In this document: positions 15,057-24,353 of the stretch, in pieces
Layout: each line of letters begins with the position of its first letter
Numbering within the stretch: position 1 is the stretch's first letter
DNA from: SHAN690 sp040221375
Lineage (GTDB): Bacteria; Bacteroidota; Bacteroidia; Flavobacteriales_G; Salibacteraceae
Length of the DNA stretch: 64,000 nt
Reading direction: 5' to 3'
NCBI GenBank assembly: GCA_040221375.1
Contig: JAVKEP010000044.1
Location: forward strand, 1 to 64,000
Position numbers and translations under genes: made by a program
Notes under the pieces: generated by a model
What the model saw: the letters and a program-made list of their open reading frames with translations, nothing else
Told to the model about the DNA's origin: nothing
Databases searched by the model: none

Positions 15057-16349
15057 TTAACCTCCGAAATCATCGAATGCTACGTTCTCTGGCGGTACAC
15101 CCCATTCGTCGCACATTTTCAAAACGGCTTGGTTCATCAAGGGAGGGCCGCAGAAATAGAATTCAATGTCTTCAGGCGCATCATGCTTACTGAGGTATTG
15201 GTCGATCACAGCTTGGTGTACAAATCCAACGAAACCATCGCCTTCGTCGTCCATATCCTTCATCACGGACCAGTTGTCCACCTCAAGAGGCTCAGAGAGC
15301 ACCAAGTAGAACTTGAAGTTAGGAAAGTCCTTCTCCAACGCGCGGAAGTGATCGATGTAGAACAACTCTCGCTTAGAACGGCCTCCATACCAATAGGAAA
15401 CCTTCCGTCCCGTTTTGATCGTTCTGAAAAGCTCGTACAGATGGCTTCGCATTGGCGCCATTCCCGCACCACCTCCGATGTATAACATTTCTGAATCAGA
15501 ATGCTTGATGAAAAACTCACCGTAAGGTCCCGAGATCGTCACCTTATCTCCTGGTTTCTGAGCGAAAATGTATGAAGAGGCTATGCCCGGATTCACGTCC
15601 ATCCACTTGTTGTTCGCGCGATCCCACGGCGGGGTAGCAATACGCACATTGAGCATGATCTCACGCCCTTCAGCAGGGTACGACGCCATAGAATAAGCGC
15701 GCTCAACGAGTTCGTCATTCTTCATCACCAAGGGCCAGAGGTTGAATCCATCCCATTCTTGCTTGAACTTCTCTGGCTCGCCGGGATGTTCCTTCGGGTG
15801 CGCTGTAATGTCGAAATCAGAATACTTAATCTCACATGGAGGAATTTCGATCTGGATGTAACCCCCCGCTCGGTAATCCATGTCCTCAGGAATTTCGATC
15901 ACGAACTCTTTGATGAAGGACGCCACGTTGTAATTTCTAACGACGGTTCCCTCCCATTTTTTGATGCCGAATACCTCTTCAGGCACCTCAATGTCCATGT
16001 CTTCTTTGACCTTCACCTGACATCCGAGTCGCCAATCTTCGGCTTGCTCCTTTCTAGAAAAATGAGGTTCTTCTGTCGGAAGAATCGCACCACCGCCGCT
16101 GTGTACTTGGCACTTGCACTGAATGCAGGTTCCTCCTCCACCGCATGCAGAAGGCAAGAAAATCTTATTGTTTCCCAGGGTGGTGAGAAGCGTACTTCCC
16201 GCTTCCACTTCAATGGTCTTTTCGCCGTTGATCGTCAACTTCACTTTACCGCTGGGCGACAGCTTCGCTTTCGCGAAGAGGATGATCGATACCAATAGCA
16301 AGATAAAGACAAGAAAAACGACGATACTGATGATGATTGTAGTTACCAT
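15057..16349 (-). CDS. nqrF: Na+-translocating NADH:quinone reductase subunit F
   Basis: 430 residues, slightly longer than the about 407 of Vibrio. NqrF takes electrons from NADH. One N-terminal membrane helix (3-26) is followed by a plant-type 2Fe-2S domain with Cys69, Cys75, Cys78 and Cys110 (SACGGGGTC, QCKC, RLGC). The FAD domain has RAYSMASYP and the NADH domain has LYIGGGAGMAPMRSH and FYFCGPPLMNQA, ending in AFDDFGG. It is the last gene of nqrABCDEF, 9 nt after nqrE, and a terminator follows. Confidence 0.97.
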   Translation of the reverse strand: MVTTIIISIVVFLVFILLLVSIILFAKAKLSPSGKVKLTINGEKTIEVEAGSTLLTTLGNNKIFLPSACGGGGTCIQCKCQVHSGGGAILPTEEPHFSRKEQAEDWRLGCQVKVKEDMDIEVPEEVFGIKKWEGTVVRNYNVASFIKEFVIEIPEDMDYRAGGYIQIEIPPCEIKYSDFDITAHPKEHPGEPEKFKQEWDGFNLWPLVMKNDELVERAYSMASYPAEGREIMLNVRIATPPWDRANNKWMDVNPGIASSYIFAQKPGDKVTISGPYGEFFIKHSDSEMLYIGGGAGMAPMRSHLYELFRTIKTGRKVSYWYGGRSKRELFYIDHFRALEKDFPNFKFYLVLSEPLEVDNWSVMKDMDDEGDGFVGFVHQAVIDQYLSKHDAPEDIEFYFCGPPLMNQAVLKMCDEWGVPPENVAFDDFGG

Positions 16350-16358
16350 ATCTATTTC

Positions 16359-16976
16359 TTAAAGTTCAATACCCATGAATGCCATGAACGCAACGCCCAT
16401 AAGCCCTGTGATGATAAACGTGATTCCAAGTCCCCTGAGTGGGGCCGGAATGTTCGAATACTTAATTTTTTCACGAATCGCTGCTATGGCAACGATGGCG
16501 AGAAACCAGCCAACACCCGAACCTAGTCCGAAGGACGTAGCCTCGGCAATGGAGGAATACTGACGCTCTTGCATGAACAAGGCCCCACCGAGAATGGAGC
16601 AATTCACCGCGATCAATGGCAAGAAAATTCCCAGTGCACCGTACAGAGCAGGAGCAAATTTTTCAACGGCCATCTCTACCAATTGCACCATCGAAGCAAT
16701 GACTGCGATGAACATAATAAAGCTGAGAAAGCTTAAGTCGATGCTGGCATAAGAGTCATCCAGCCACACCAAAGCGCCTTCTTTCAACACATAGTTTTCA
16801 ATGAGGTAATTCACCGGAACCGTGATTCCCAGTACAAAAATCACTGCAGCTCCTAGTCCTACTCCCGTCTTTACGGTCTTAGAAACCGCCAAGTACGAGC
16901 ACATTCCTAGGAAGTAGGCAAAAATCATGTTCTCAATGAAGATGCCTTTAACGAATATATTTACGAGGTCTAGCAT
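16359..16976 (-). CDS. nqrE: Na+-translocating NADH:quinone reductase subunit E
   Basis: 205 residues with six membrane helices. The N-terminus MLDLVNIFVKGIFIENMIFAYFLGMC carries a cysteine that in the characterised enzyme belongs to the iron centre shared with NqrD (Cys26 here). A second half-site cysteine is in AVNCSILGGALFM. The protein shares the inverted-topology fold of NqrD. It sits 6 nt after nqrD and 9 nt before nqrF. Confidence 0.97.
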   Translation of the reverse strand: MLDLVNIFVKGIFIENMIFAYFLGMCSYLAVSKTVKTGVGLGAAVIFVLGITVPVNYLIENYVLKEGALVWLDDSYASIDLSFLSFIMFIAVIASMVQLVEMAVEKFAPALYGALGIFLPLIAVNCSILGGALFMQERQYSSIAEATSFGLGSGVGWFLAIVAIAAIREKIKYSNIPAPLRGLGITFIITGLMGVAFMAFMGIEL

Positions 16977-16982
16977 AGCGGC

Positions 16983-17666
16983 TTAGTTTTCTTCGATTAA
17001 TGCTGTGTTCTTAGCTCGTTGGATCCAAATGATCACCCCTACCGTAATCAATGCCATGGGAGGCAAAATCATCAAGTTATTATTGCTGTATCCGAAAGTG
17101 TAGACGGCTTCTGGAATGATGGTATACCCCAACAAGGTACCCGAACCGAAAAGTTCCCTTACGACCGCCACGGCGATCAAAATCCATCCATAACCAGCGG
17201 CGTTTCCGATGGCATCCAGAATCGAAGGCCAAGGCTTATTCGCCAATGCGAATGCCTCGAGTCGTCCCATGATAATGCAATTGGTGATGATCAGTCCTAC
17301 GAAGACCGATAATGCCTTGCTGACGTCATAGACATATGCCTTCAGAACTTGATCTACCAAGATTACAAGTGAGGCTACGACCACTAACTGAACGATGATC
17401 CGGATGCGGCTGGGGATGATATTGCGAATCAATGAAATGATCAGGTTGCCACCTATCATCACGGCGAGTACCGAAAGGGACATCACCACGGCCTGCTTCA
17501 CTTGTACCGTAATGGCCAGTGCAGAACAAATTCCGAGTACCTGAACCGTAATCGGGTTGGAATCATTCAGAGGATCAGAAAGCAAACGCCTGTTCTTTTT
17601 AGAAAAGAGGGGTTCACTCGGCTCCTTGACCGCTGCTACTACTGCTTCTTTTACTTCTGTGCTCAT
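16983..17666 (-). CDS. nqrD: Na+-translocating NADH:quinone reductase subunit D
   Basis: 227 residues with about six membrane helices. An N-terminal hydrophilic stretch of about 25 residues precedes the usual start KKNRRLLSDPLNDSNPITVQVLGICSALA (iron-site cysteine in GICSALA), and VGLIITNCIIMGRLEAFA holds the second cysteine. Together with NqrE it forms the intramembrane iron site and part of the sodium path. Positioned between nqrC and nqrE with 6-nt gaps. Confidence 0.97.
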   Translation of the reverse strand: MSTEVKEAVVAAVKEPSEPLFSKKNRRLLSDPLNDSNPITVQVLGICSALAITVQVKQAVVMSLSVLAVMIGGNLIISLIRNIIPSRIRIIVQLVVVASLVILVDQVLKAYVYDVSKALSVFVGLIITNCIIMGRLEAFALANKPWPSILDAIGNAAGYGWILIAVAVVRELFGSGTLLGYTIIPEAVYTFGYSNNNLMILPPMALITVGVIIWIQRAKNTALIEEN

Positions 17667-17672
17667 GGTCTT

Positions 17673-18452
17673 TTAAATTGCTGCGATATCAGAATTCTTT
17701 TTGAAGTAAGGAACGTACACCTTCAGCGTATTTTCCAACATACTAGACACGCCATTGCTGGTAATTGTTCCACCCGTGATAGCATCTACGCCGTGCTTGT
17801 CTTCAGGAGAAGCTCCGCCTTTTACCACATCGATGGAGACAAACTCACCGTTTTCGTCGAAAATGCGTTCTCCGACAAAAGGCGACTCAAACCAATCCTG
17901 GTTGATCTCAGCCCCTAAACCTGGCGTTTCTGTCTTGTGGTCGAATGACGCACCGTAAACGGTATTCATGTCTCCTTCCAAGGCGATGAATCCCCAAATG
18001 GGTCCCCACAGTCCCGTTCCGACCAATGGAACCACGTAATACGGCGTTCCATCCTTCTCGCAAATGAAGAGTGGATACTTGCGCTCTGCGTCGGGCTTGT
18101 TTTTATCTCGGTATTGCTTCTTGATGTCGATGTTGAATGCGTCGCTTTCAAATCCCTCCTTGCCATCGGTGGCGAGTGACTTGATCGGCCCGCTCACTTC
18201 GCTGATCACTTCACCTTTGTGATTCAATGTTAGCCTGCTCGAGACGTATTGGTCAAATTTTGCCCCTGCTTCTTCGCGCGTCGATTCGATCTGGATGGAG
18301 CCCAAGATGTTTTGCATCTTCTCCTGCTTCATGTTCTCTTCCTGTGGACCTTTAAGTCCGAGAGCGGCTAGAGACAACACGGTAGCGACGACCACCACCA
18401 TGATGATCGAAAAAAGGAACGTAAATCCTTGTGATTCTTTGTTGATTGCCAT
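17673..18452 (-). CDS. nqrC: Na+-translocating NADH:quinone reductase subunit C
   Basis: 259 residues from ATG 18452 (the frame extends 9 codons upstream, but MAINKESQGFTFLFSI is the typical start). One N-terminal membrane helix, then an extracytoplasmic FMN-binding domain. The covalent FMN motif reads TGGTIT with the acceptor threonine at about residue 231, where most NqrC have SGATxT. The motif therefore departs at two positions but keeps the threonine. ApbE encoded nearby should attach the FMN. It starts 13 nt after nqrB. Confidence 0.95.
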   Translation of the reverse strand: MAINKESQGFTFLFSIIMVVVVATVLSLAALGLKGPQEENMKQEKMQNILGSIQIESTREEAGAKFDQYVSSRLTLNHKGEVISEVSGPIKSLATDGKEGFESDAFNIDIKKQYRDKNKPDAERKYPLFICEKDGTPYYVVPLVGTGLWGPIWGFIALEGDMNTVYGASFDHKTETPGLGAEINQDWFESPFVGERIFDENGEFVSIDVVKGGASPEDKHGVDAITGGTITSNGVSSMLENTLKVYVPYFKKNSDIAAI

Positions 18453-18465
18453 GGTTTCCTGTGTA

Positions 18466-19692
18466 TTAAGCAGTTGCAACTTTTGCGCGTTTCAGCCTTC
18501 GATTAATGTTCGCCTCTACTACGTAGTGGTCAATGAGCGGCGCCATCACATTCATGAATAAAATCGCCATCATAACTCCTTCTGGATAGGCCGGGTTAAA
18601 GACGCGGATCATGATCCCTAAAAATCCCGCGAAAAATCCATAAATCCATTTTCCAGTTGTTGTTTGGGCTGCGCTGACCGGGTCGGTAGCCATAAACACC
18701 ATTCCAAACAAGAAACCACCCATCAAGAGTTGTTGCACTGGATCCACCGCCATGAAGGCATTCGCGTCCCAAGCATTGAAGAGAAAAGACATGCTCAATC
18801 CACCCACGAGGAAGCTGAGCATGATTCGCCAACTTCCAATTCCTGTGTACAATAAAAAGGCTGCGCCGAGTAAAATGGCAAAAGCAGATGTTTCACCAAT
18901 CGAACCGGGAATCCATCCCCAAAATGACGCCCACATCGTTTCTGCCAAACTGCCAAAAGGCTGCCCCGCCGCATTGTAAGCGATGTCGCCAAAGTTGGTT
19001 CCCGCATCTGAGTTGTAAGCCTGAGATAGCAAGGTTTCACCAGTATAGCCATCCACCGTAGCCATTCCAGATTCTTGTGGAATCCACACCATGTTTCCAC
19101 TCATCTTGGTGGGGTAAGCAAAGAATAAGAACGCCCTTGCCGTCAATGCCGGATTCAAGATGTTCATGCCTGTACCGCCAAAAACCTCCTTGCCAATCAA
19201 TACAGCAAATGCCGTGGCAACCGCCGCCATCCAAAGCGGAAGTTCAGAAGGTAATACGAGCGGAATGAGCATGCCCGAAACGAGGTAACCTTCGTTGACC
19301 GAGTGGTTCTTCGCTACGGCGATTCCGAATTCAATTCCGAGTCCAACGACATAACTGACGATGACCAAGGGCAATACGCGGATCGCTCCAAAAAGGAACT
19401 TATCGAACAAGCCATCCGTCAATCCCGTCATCTCACCAATGGAGAGGTAGTACTGGTGCCCTGTATTCCACATGCCGAAAAGCAGCGACGGAATGAGCGC
19501 GATGACCACGAAAAACATGGTTCGCTTTAGATCGATCGCATCACGAATATGCGCCCCGGTGTGGGTGGCATGAGGCGGAGTGAATGCAAATGTTTCCATT
19601 GCCTCGTAAGCCTTGTAATACTTTTCAAACTTGCCGCCCTTCTCAAAGTTGGGGCGAAGCTTGTTGAACATTAGGTCTTGTAGAAACTTCAT
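18466..19692 (-). CDS. nqrB: Na+-translocating NADH:quinone reductase subunit B
   Basis: 408 residues with about ten membrane helices; the subunit carries covalent FMN, riboflavin and the sodium channel. The FMN acceptor region is VDGYTGETLLS, aligned by eye with VDGFSGATALS of Vibrio NqrB, so the acceptor threonine is at about residue 220. The flanking glycine is kept but SGAT has become TGET. The N-terminal segment (FNKLRPNFEKGGKFEKYYKAYEAMETFAFTPP) is typical. It follows nqrA by 15 nt. Confidence 0.97.
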   Translation of the reverse strand: MKFLQDLMFNKLRPNFEKGGKFEKYYKAYEAMETFAFTPPHATHTGAHIRDAIDLKRTMFFVVIALIPSLLFGMWNTGHQYYLSIGEMTGLTDGLFDKFLFGAIRVLPLVIVSYVVGLGIEFGIAVAKNHSVNEGYLVSGMLIPLVLPSELPLWMAAVATAFAVLIGKEVFGGTGMNILNPALTARAFLFFAYPTKMSGNMVWIPQESGMATVDGYTGETLLSQAYNSDAGTNFGDIAYNAAGQPFGSLAETMWASFWGWIPGSIGETSAFAILLGAAFLLYTGIGSWRIMLSFLVGGLSMSFLFNAWDANAFMAVDPVQQLLMGGFLFGMVFMATDPVSAAQTTTGKWIYGFFAGFLGIMIRVFNPAYPEGVMMAILFMNVMAPLIDHYVVEANINRRLKRAKVATA

Positions 19693-19707
19693 ATTCCTTA
19701 TCCTGAT

Positions 19708-21054
19708 TTATCCTAATTCCTTCTGAGCCAAATCCAATCCATCGCGAAGGATTTCTTGGACGGGTGTTTTACTGGTGCACGCGTACTCACAAAGCGCAAA
19801 ATCTTCTGGTGCTACCTCGTAGATGCCCAACAGTTCCATTTTCTCGATGTCGTTCGTCATGATGGCCTTGATCAAATGCACTGGATAGATATCCATCGGA
19901 AGAACCGATTCGTACTGACCTGAAATCACAAATGCACGATCCTCTCCATTCTGATTCGTGTTCAGCCTGAACTTCTTTCCAGGCATGATCCAGCTGAAGT
20001 ATGCTCGAGAGAGCGAAAACTTATGAAAATTGGGTGCGAGCCATCCCAAAAACTGGGGCTCCTTTCCCTCTGGAATGACCGTCACGGCATTGTGATAAAA
20101 ACCGAGGTATCCGTCCAATCCCGCATCGTCGCCGGTCAATACATTTCCGCTGATGATGCGATTGTCACCCGAACTTATTTGTCCTTCCACGAGCGACTTC
20201 ATCGAAGCACCCGTAATGGTTGTGAGATAGCGAGGTTTTTCCACTTCCGAACCGACCAAAGCGACAGACTTACTGAAATCAGGCTTTCCTGTCATTAGGA
20301 ACTTTCCGATCATTACCACGTGCTGAGCATTCACCGTCCAGACTACTTCGCCCTTGTTGATCGGATCGATGTGGTGAATCTGAACGCCAATGTTACCCGC
20401 CGGATGTGGACCAGAAATGGTGTTCTTCTCAACTCCGTTGACCGATGCAAAGACGGTTTCATTGCCCGTTCCCGCCCGACTGGTCAAGTGTACTTTACCT
20501 TCCGTCATCTTGGTCAACGCTTCCATTCCTTTTTGAAACGGCTCGTTTTGGCCGTGAAGTACAAAATCGTAATCAGGAGCAAGCGGTGAGCTATCGAATG
20601 TCGACACGAATATTGCTTTGGGCTTGTGTTCTGGATTGGCGACTATGTCGTACGGACGTTGTTTAATCATTGGCCAATAACCGCCGAGCATGAGCAATTG
20701 CTTCACTTTTTCGGCAGAACCAGTGTCGCTCACGTCGAAGGATTCAAATCGTTGCTCTTGATCGGGAACGATCCTAACCTCGAGGATGCGGCGCTTGGCG
20801 CCCCTTACGATCTCAGCAATCTCACCACTTACCGGCGAGGTGAATTTGATCTGCTCGTTGTACTTGTCGTGAAAAATTTCTTGGCCAGCCTTTACTTCCG
20901 CTCCTTCCTTTAACACCATCTTCGGTGTTAAACCATGGAAGTCAGTAGGCTTGATCGCAAATGAGGAAGGAAAAGGTGCATCACCCTTGATCCGCTCGGC
21001 CGCACCCATCAGTTTGATGTCGGCTCCTCTGCGAATTTTAACGTTCTTAGGCAT
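19708..21054 (-). CDS. nqrA: Na+-translocating NADH:quinone reductase subunit A
   Basis: 448 residues, the family norm. It is the soluble subunit of the pump, with a Rossmann-like and a biotinyl-lipoyl-like barrel domain: GLTPKMVLKEGAEVKAGQEIFHDKYNEQIKFTSPVSGEI (about 39-81) is the barrel-like part, and ...SGPHPAGNIGVQIHHIDPINKGE and FRLNTNQNGEDRAFVISGQYE follow. It begins the six-gene operon. A -7 box (21091-21098) lies upstream. Confidence 0.96.
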   Translation of the reverse strand: MPKNVKIRRGADIKLMGAAERIKGDAPFPSSFAIKPTDFHGLTPKMVLKEGAEVKAGQEIFHDKYNEQIKFTSPVSGEIAEIVRGAKRRILEVRIVPDQEQRFESFDVSDTGSAEKVKQLLMLGGYWPMIKQRPYDIVANPEHKPKAIFVSTFDSSPLAPDYDFVLHGQNEPFQKGMEALTKMTEGKVHLTSRAGTGNETVFASVNGVEKNTISGPHPAGNIGVQIHHIDPINKGEVVWTVNAQHVVMIGKFLMTGKPDFSKSVALVGSEVEKPRYLTTITGASMKSLVEGQISSGDNRIISGNVLTGDDAGLDGYLGFYHNAVTVIPEGKEPQFLGWLAPNFHKFSLSRAYFSWIMPGKKFRLNTNQNGEDRAFVISGQYESVLPMDIYPVHLIKAIMTNDIEKMELLGIYEVAPEDFALCEYACTSKTPVQEILRDGLDLAQKELG

Positions 21055-21090
21055 TGGTTTCTGTTAAAATTGTCGCTTCAAAAACGGGCG

Positions 21091-21098
21091 CAAACCTA
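21091..21098 (-). promoter_or_regulatory. Candidate -7 box of the nqr operon
   Basis: On the minus strand TAGGTTTG matches TAnnTTTG exactly, 36 nt before the nqrA ATG. A GTTTA-like -33 element occurs about 17 nt upstream, in an A/T-rich stretch. Further upstream, GACGA-AAA-TCGTC (21131-21143) is a short inverted repeat that could be an operator. Confidence 0.5.
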
Positions 21099-21288
21099 CA
21101 TGAATTTTTAATCATAAACCGATAATTTCCGACGAAAATCGTCTGTTATGAATCACTTTTCCTTTGATGAGCAACGGATGTTTGAATGCACGCGATACTC
21201 GATTCGCACAACATTCGTTTCTTTACCGATATAAAGCCCTCTGTTTGAAACTTCTACTCATGAGATACCCTTCACTCCATTCCGCTTG

Positions 21289-22614
21289 ATGCCCACTCGA
21301 ACGATCTTACTTTTCCTCGCATTTCTATTGTCCACCCTTCAAGGGATTGGTCAATTTAACATTGACGAGGGCCAAAACGACGGAGAATACTATGACAAGT
21401 CATTCATCCGATTGGAAAACTTCATCTACCATCCGAATGTGCGTACGGTGATGTTGCACCCCAAAGGTTGGCCACTCGCTCCACCATTCATTTCATTGAA
21501 CGACCCGGAAAGCAACCTGGAACTTAATTTCGACATTCTCGATTCGAGCTTAGGGAACTTCATGTACAGCCTCATCCATTGCGATCATGACTGGCAACAG
21601 AGCGATCTCGACGTTCAAGAATACGTTCTCGGTCCACCCGAAGATTTTCTCAATGATTACGATTATTCGCGCAATACCTACCAGAAATACATCCACTACA
21701 GCCTCGAGATTCCGAACTTCAATATGGAAATCACGCGGTCTGGGAATTACGTGTTGAAAGTCTTTGACTCGGATACGAAGGACTTGGTACTCACCCGACG
21801 CTTTTGCGTAACCGAAGACATCCTGAACGTGGATGTACAGGTGAAGCAGGCGACCATGGTAAAGCAGCGCTACAGCCACCAAGAAATCGATTTTACGGTA
21901 TCCACCAAAGGCTACGACCTCACCAACCCTTATCAAGATTTGCACGTGGTAATTCTTCAAAACCATTCATGGGCAAACGCACTGACAGGCTTGCAACCGC
22001 GCTTTGTCAAGCAAGACTTGTTAGACTACGACTACGACGGACCCAATGCGATGGAAGGCGGAAATGAATACCGCATTCTCGATATCAAAAACACCCGCTT
22101 CACCGGAATTGGAGTAGATCGTGTGACCTACGGCAACAGAGAGAATCACGCCTACCTCGAAACCAATAAAAGTCGCTTGAGCAAGACGTACCTACAAAAC
22201 CGAGACATCAATGGTTGGTTTTACATCCAGAATGACCTTTTTGGAGGTGAGGGACACGTCTCAGCCGATTACGTTTCAGCCCACTTCAGCCTGCGCCAAG
22301 AGCAGGCGCTGCGCGACGGCGATGTCTATGTATACGGTGCGCTCACCGACTGGAAGATCAAACCTGAGGCGAAGATGACGTTCAACCAGTTGGCCTTGCA
22401 GTATGAAACGACGCTTTACATCAAACAAGGCATCTACAACTACATCTACGTTTTTGTAAAAGACGGAGAAATGCAGCCCGACTTCACACGCTTCGAAGGT
22501 TCACACTTCCAGACCGAGAACGAATATTCGGTTTTGGTCTATCACCGACAGATGGGCCTCGACTATGACCGATTATTGCGGATCACTACAGTTTCCTATC
22601 CTTTCGGAGACTGA
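21289..22614 (+). CDS. Type IX secretion system plug protein (DUF5103)
   Basis: 441 residues from ATG 21289 (a TTG one codon upstream is in frame). A signal peptide ends near TLQGIGQ. The sequence matches the DUF5103 pattern: FIYHPNVRTVMLHPKGWPLAPPFISLN, LIHCDHDWQQSDL, and the late WFYIQNDLFG...ADYVSAHFSL and QGIYNYIYVFVKDGE. The DUF5103 'plug' protein was found bound in the Flavobacterium T9SS translocon SprA, where it closes the outer-membrane pore. The gene is divergent from the nqr operon and convergent with an FKBP gene; no other translocon gene is adjacent. Confidence 0.88.
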   Translation: MPTRTILLFLAFLLSTLQGIGQFNIDEGQNDGEYYDKSFIRLENFIYHPNVRTVMLHPKGWPLAPPFISLNDPESNLELNFDILDSSLGNFMYSLIHCDHDWQQSDLDVQEYVLGPPEDFLNDYDYSRNTYQKYIHYSLEIPNFNMEITRSGNYVLKVFDSDTKDLVLTRRFCVTEDILNVDVQVKQATMVKQRYSHQEIDFTVSTKGYDLTNPYQDLHVVILQNHSWANALTGLQPRFVKQDLLDYDYDGPNAMEGGNEYRILDIKNTRFTGIGVDRVTYGNRENHAYLETNKSRLSKTYLQNRDINGWFYIQNDLFGGEGHVSADYVSAHFSLRQEQALRDGDVYVYGALTDWKIKPEAKMTFNQLALQYETTLYIKQGIYNYIYVFVKDGEMQPDFTRFEGSHFQTENEYSVLVYHRQMGLDYDRLLRITTVSYPFGD

Positions 22615-22617
22615 GCC

Positions 22618-23460
22618 TTACTTAACGCCCATCAACTGAACGTCGAATATCAACGTCGCATTCGGAGGGATGGCTCCGGGAGCTCCTTGTTCTCCGTACG
22701 CGAGGTAAGGAGGAATTACCAGCTGGGCCTTAGCGCCTTCTTTCAATAATGCAATTCCTTCTTCCCAACCTGGAATCACACGACCCGATCCCAATTCGAA
22801 CTCAATTGGCTCGCCGCGTTCAAACGACGCGTCGAATTTTGTTCCATCTTCCAAGGTTCCGTAGTAGTGAACTTGAACCATTTTTCCAGCCTCAGCTTGC
22901 GCTCCGCTTCCTTCTTCTATAATGTAGTATTCGAGTCCGCTGTTGGTAGTTTGTTTTTCTAATCCCTCCGTATTCCAAAGCTCGTGCGCGATCGGCTGAG
23001 GCGCTGCCTTTACGTCGATGATTTGCACGTCGAACGTCAAGATTTCATTTGGGGGGATCAAGTCTCCTAAACCTTCTGGTCCGAAACCCTGTTCGGAAGG
23101 GATCGTGATCGTAGCTACCGCACCCTTAGATAGTTCTGCGACGCCTTCATGCCATCCAGGCATTCCTTGGTTCGATCCCAATACAAACTCCATGGGTTGG
23201 CCAGGCCTGCTCTGATCGAAGACCGATCCGTCGGATAACATTCCCGTGTAGTTGCACACGATCTTTTGCCCCATTTGCGGACGTATGCCGTCTCCAGCGG
23301 TTTGAATGTTTACTTCTACACCGTTGGGTGTTGTAACAACTCCTGCACTTGATACGGAACTTTGCGTTGAGTCATTGGCATCTCCTTCGCCATCTGAAGA
23401 TGGACTTGAGCACGATGCTAGTGCCACGAAGGCAGCCAATACAATAGAATATGATCTCAT
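22618..23460 (-). CDS. Lipoprotein with two FKBP-type peptidyl-prolyl isomerase domains
   Basis: 280 residues from ATG 23460, chosen for its lipoprotein signal (FVALASC) and for the exact -7 box 21 nt upstream; the frame extends far upstream but that part overlaps the previous gene. FKBP domain 1 covers about 70-160 (VCNYTGMLSDGSVFDQS, GMPGWHEGV, GFGPEGLGDLIPP), domain 2 about 185-280 (VHYYGTLEDGTKFDAS, VIPGWEEGI, YLAYGEQGAPGAIPP). Both keep the aromatic-pocket residues. It should assist folding of periplasmic or exported proteins. Last of three FKBP genes in a row. Confidence 0.92.
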   Translation of the reverse strand: MRSYSIVLAAFVALASCSSPSSDGEGDANDSTQSSVSSAGVVTTPNGVEVNIQTAGDGIRPQMGQKIVCNYTGMLSDGSVFDQSRPGQPMEFVLGSNQGMPGWHEGVAELSKGAVATITIPSEQGFGPEGLGDLIPPNEILTFDVQIIDVKAAPQPIAHELWNTEGLEKQTTNSGLEYYIIEEGSGAQAEAGKMVQVHYYGTLEDGTKFDASFERGEPIEFELGSGRVIPGWEEGIALLKEGAKAQLVIPPYLAYGEQGAPGAIPPNATLIFDVQLMGVK

Positions 23461-23481
23461 GTTTTTTCTTTGATTTGGCCG

Positions 23482-23489
23482 CAAAGCTA
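23482..23489 (-). promoter_or_regulatory. Candidate -7 box of the tandem-FKBP gene
   Basis: TAGCTTTG on the minus strand matches TAnnTTTG exactly, in the 35-nt gap before the double-FKBP gene. No clear -33 element is seen in the preceding coding region. It implies that this gene can be transcribed apart from the two upstream FKBP genes. Confidence 0.4.
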
Positions 23490-23495
23490 GCAGAA

Positions 23496-24353
23496 TTACC
23501 GGCGTATTTTCACCAGTTGTGCTTCGTAGACCAATGCAGCGAAGGGTGGAACGATTCCCGAAGACGATCCTTTTTCCCCAAATGCCTGATCTGAAGGAAG
23601 GATGAACAGGGCTGTTTCTCCCTCCGTCATCCTCGCCATAGCCTTCGAAAAACCGAGCAATACCTGATCGGGTTTTCCAACGATGTACTCGAGGGGCTGG
23701 CCTTGAAAAGTATCGTCGATCAGCTGACCATCGGCGAGCCATGTCTTGTACCGAACCACTAGTTCATCTCCTGAACGAGGTCGGGTTCCACTGCCTTTTT
23801 TAAGCGAGCGAAAGAAAATTCCATTATCCAGGTCTTGCGGCTCAAACCCCAAGGAATCCACTGCTTTTTGGTAGAAGCTCAATTCCATTAACTCCCGGTC
23901 CGCTTCGACACGTTCTTCAGCACGCAACTGCAATACCTCTGTTGCGGTCAACACCTCCTGAATCGAGATGATTAAAGCAATGCGTTCTGTATCGGCCCCC
24001 AGGTGAACCGGGGCGAACCATCCATTGACCCCAAGCTCTCCAACCTCGCCCCTGACTTCAAGGCTGTCTCCTTGAAAGGTCTCTGAAACCAGCGCTTTGA
24101 TCCGTATGGGCCAAGTAGTGTTTTCGAATGCAACGCGTTTCATGCGCTTTTGAGCCATGGGCACACCCGACCCAGAAAACACCTTAACTTCCATCGAAAT
24201 GTATGATTCAGGGCTCACCTTCCTCTCCTGATCACCCAACGAAATGAGGCGGTAATGTACGCTTCCTTCTATTCGCTTAAACCCTGGGTAGTCGGTCGTT
24301 TCGCATGCGCTGAGGAACAAGGTTGCCAACGCGGTTAGAACGAACCTATTCAT
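23496..24353 (-). CDS. FKBP-type peptidyl-prolyl isomerase lipoprotein with a long N-terminal domain
   Basis: 285 residues. The signal ends in FLSAC (Cys17). Residues about 25-150 form a beta-rich domain of unknown type (VHYRLISLGDQERK, LEVRGEVGELGVNGWFAPVHL), followed by a helical linker and a C-terminal FKBP domain (about 190-285: VRYKTWLADGQLIDDTFQGQPLEYIVG, GFSKAMARMTEGE, GEKGSSSGIVPPFAALVYE). Several FKBP pocket residues are changed (VLLGF instead of VIPGW). Start ATG overlaps the stop of the GldI-like gene (ATGA), so both are probably co-translated. Confidence 0.85.
   Translation of the reverse strand: MNRFVLTALATLFLSACETTDYPGFKRIEGSVHYRLISLGDQERKVSPESYISMEVKVFSGSGVPMAQKRMKRVAFENTTWPIRIKALVSETFQGDSLEVRGEVGELGVNGWFAPVHLGADTERIALIISIQEVLTATEVLQLRAEERVEADRELMELSFYQKAVDSLGFEPQDLDNGIFFRSLKKGSGTRPRSGDELVVRYKTWLADGQLIDDTFQGQPLEYIVGKPDQVLLGFSKAMARMTEGETALFILPSDQAFGEKGSSSGIVPPFAALVYEAQLVKIRR

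Noticed and set aside
22618..23742. Extended double-FKBP protein with 94 extra N-terminal residues.
   Set aside because: The extension is arginine-rich, overlaps the preceding FKBP gene and precedes the clear lipoprotein signal at 23460.
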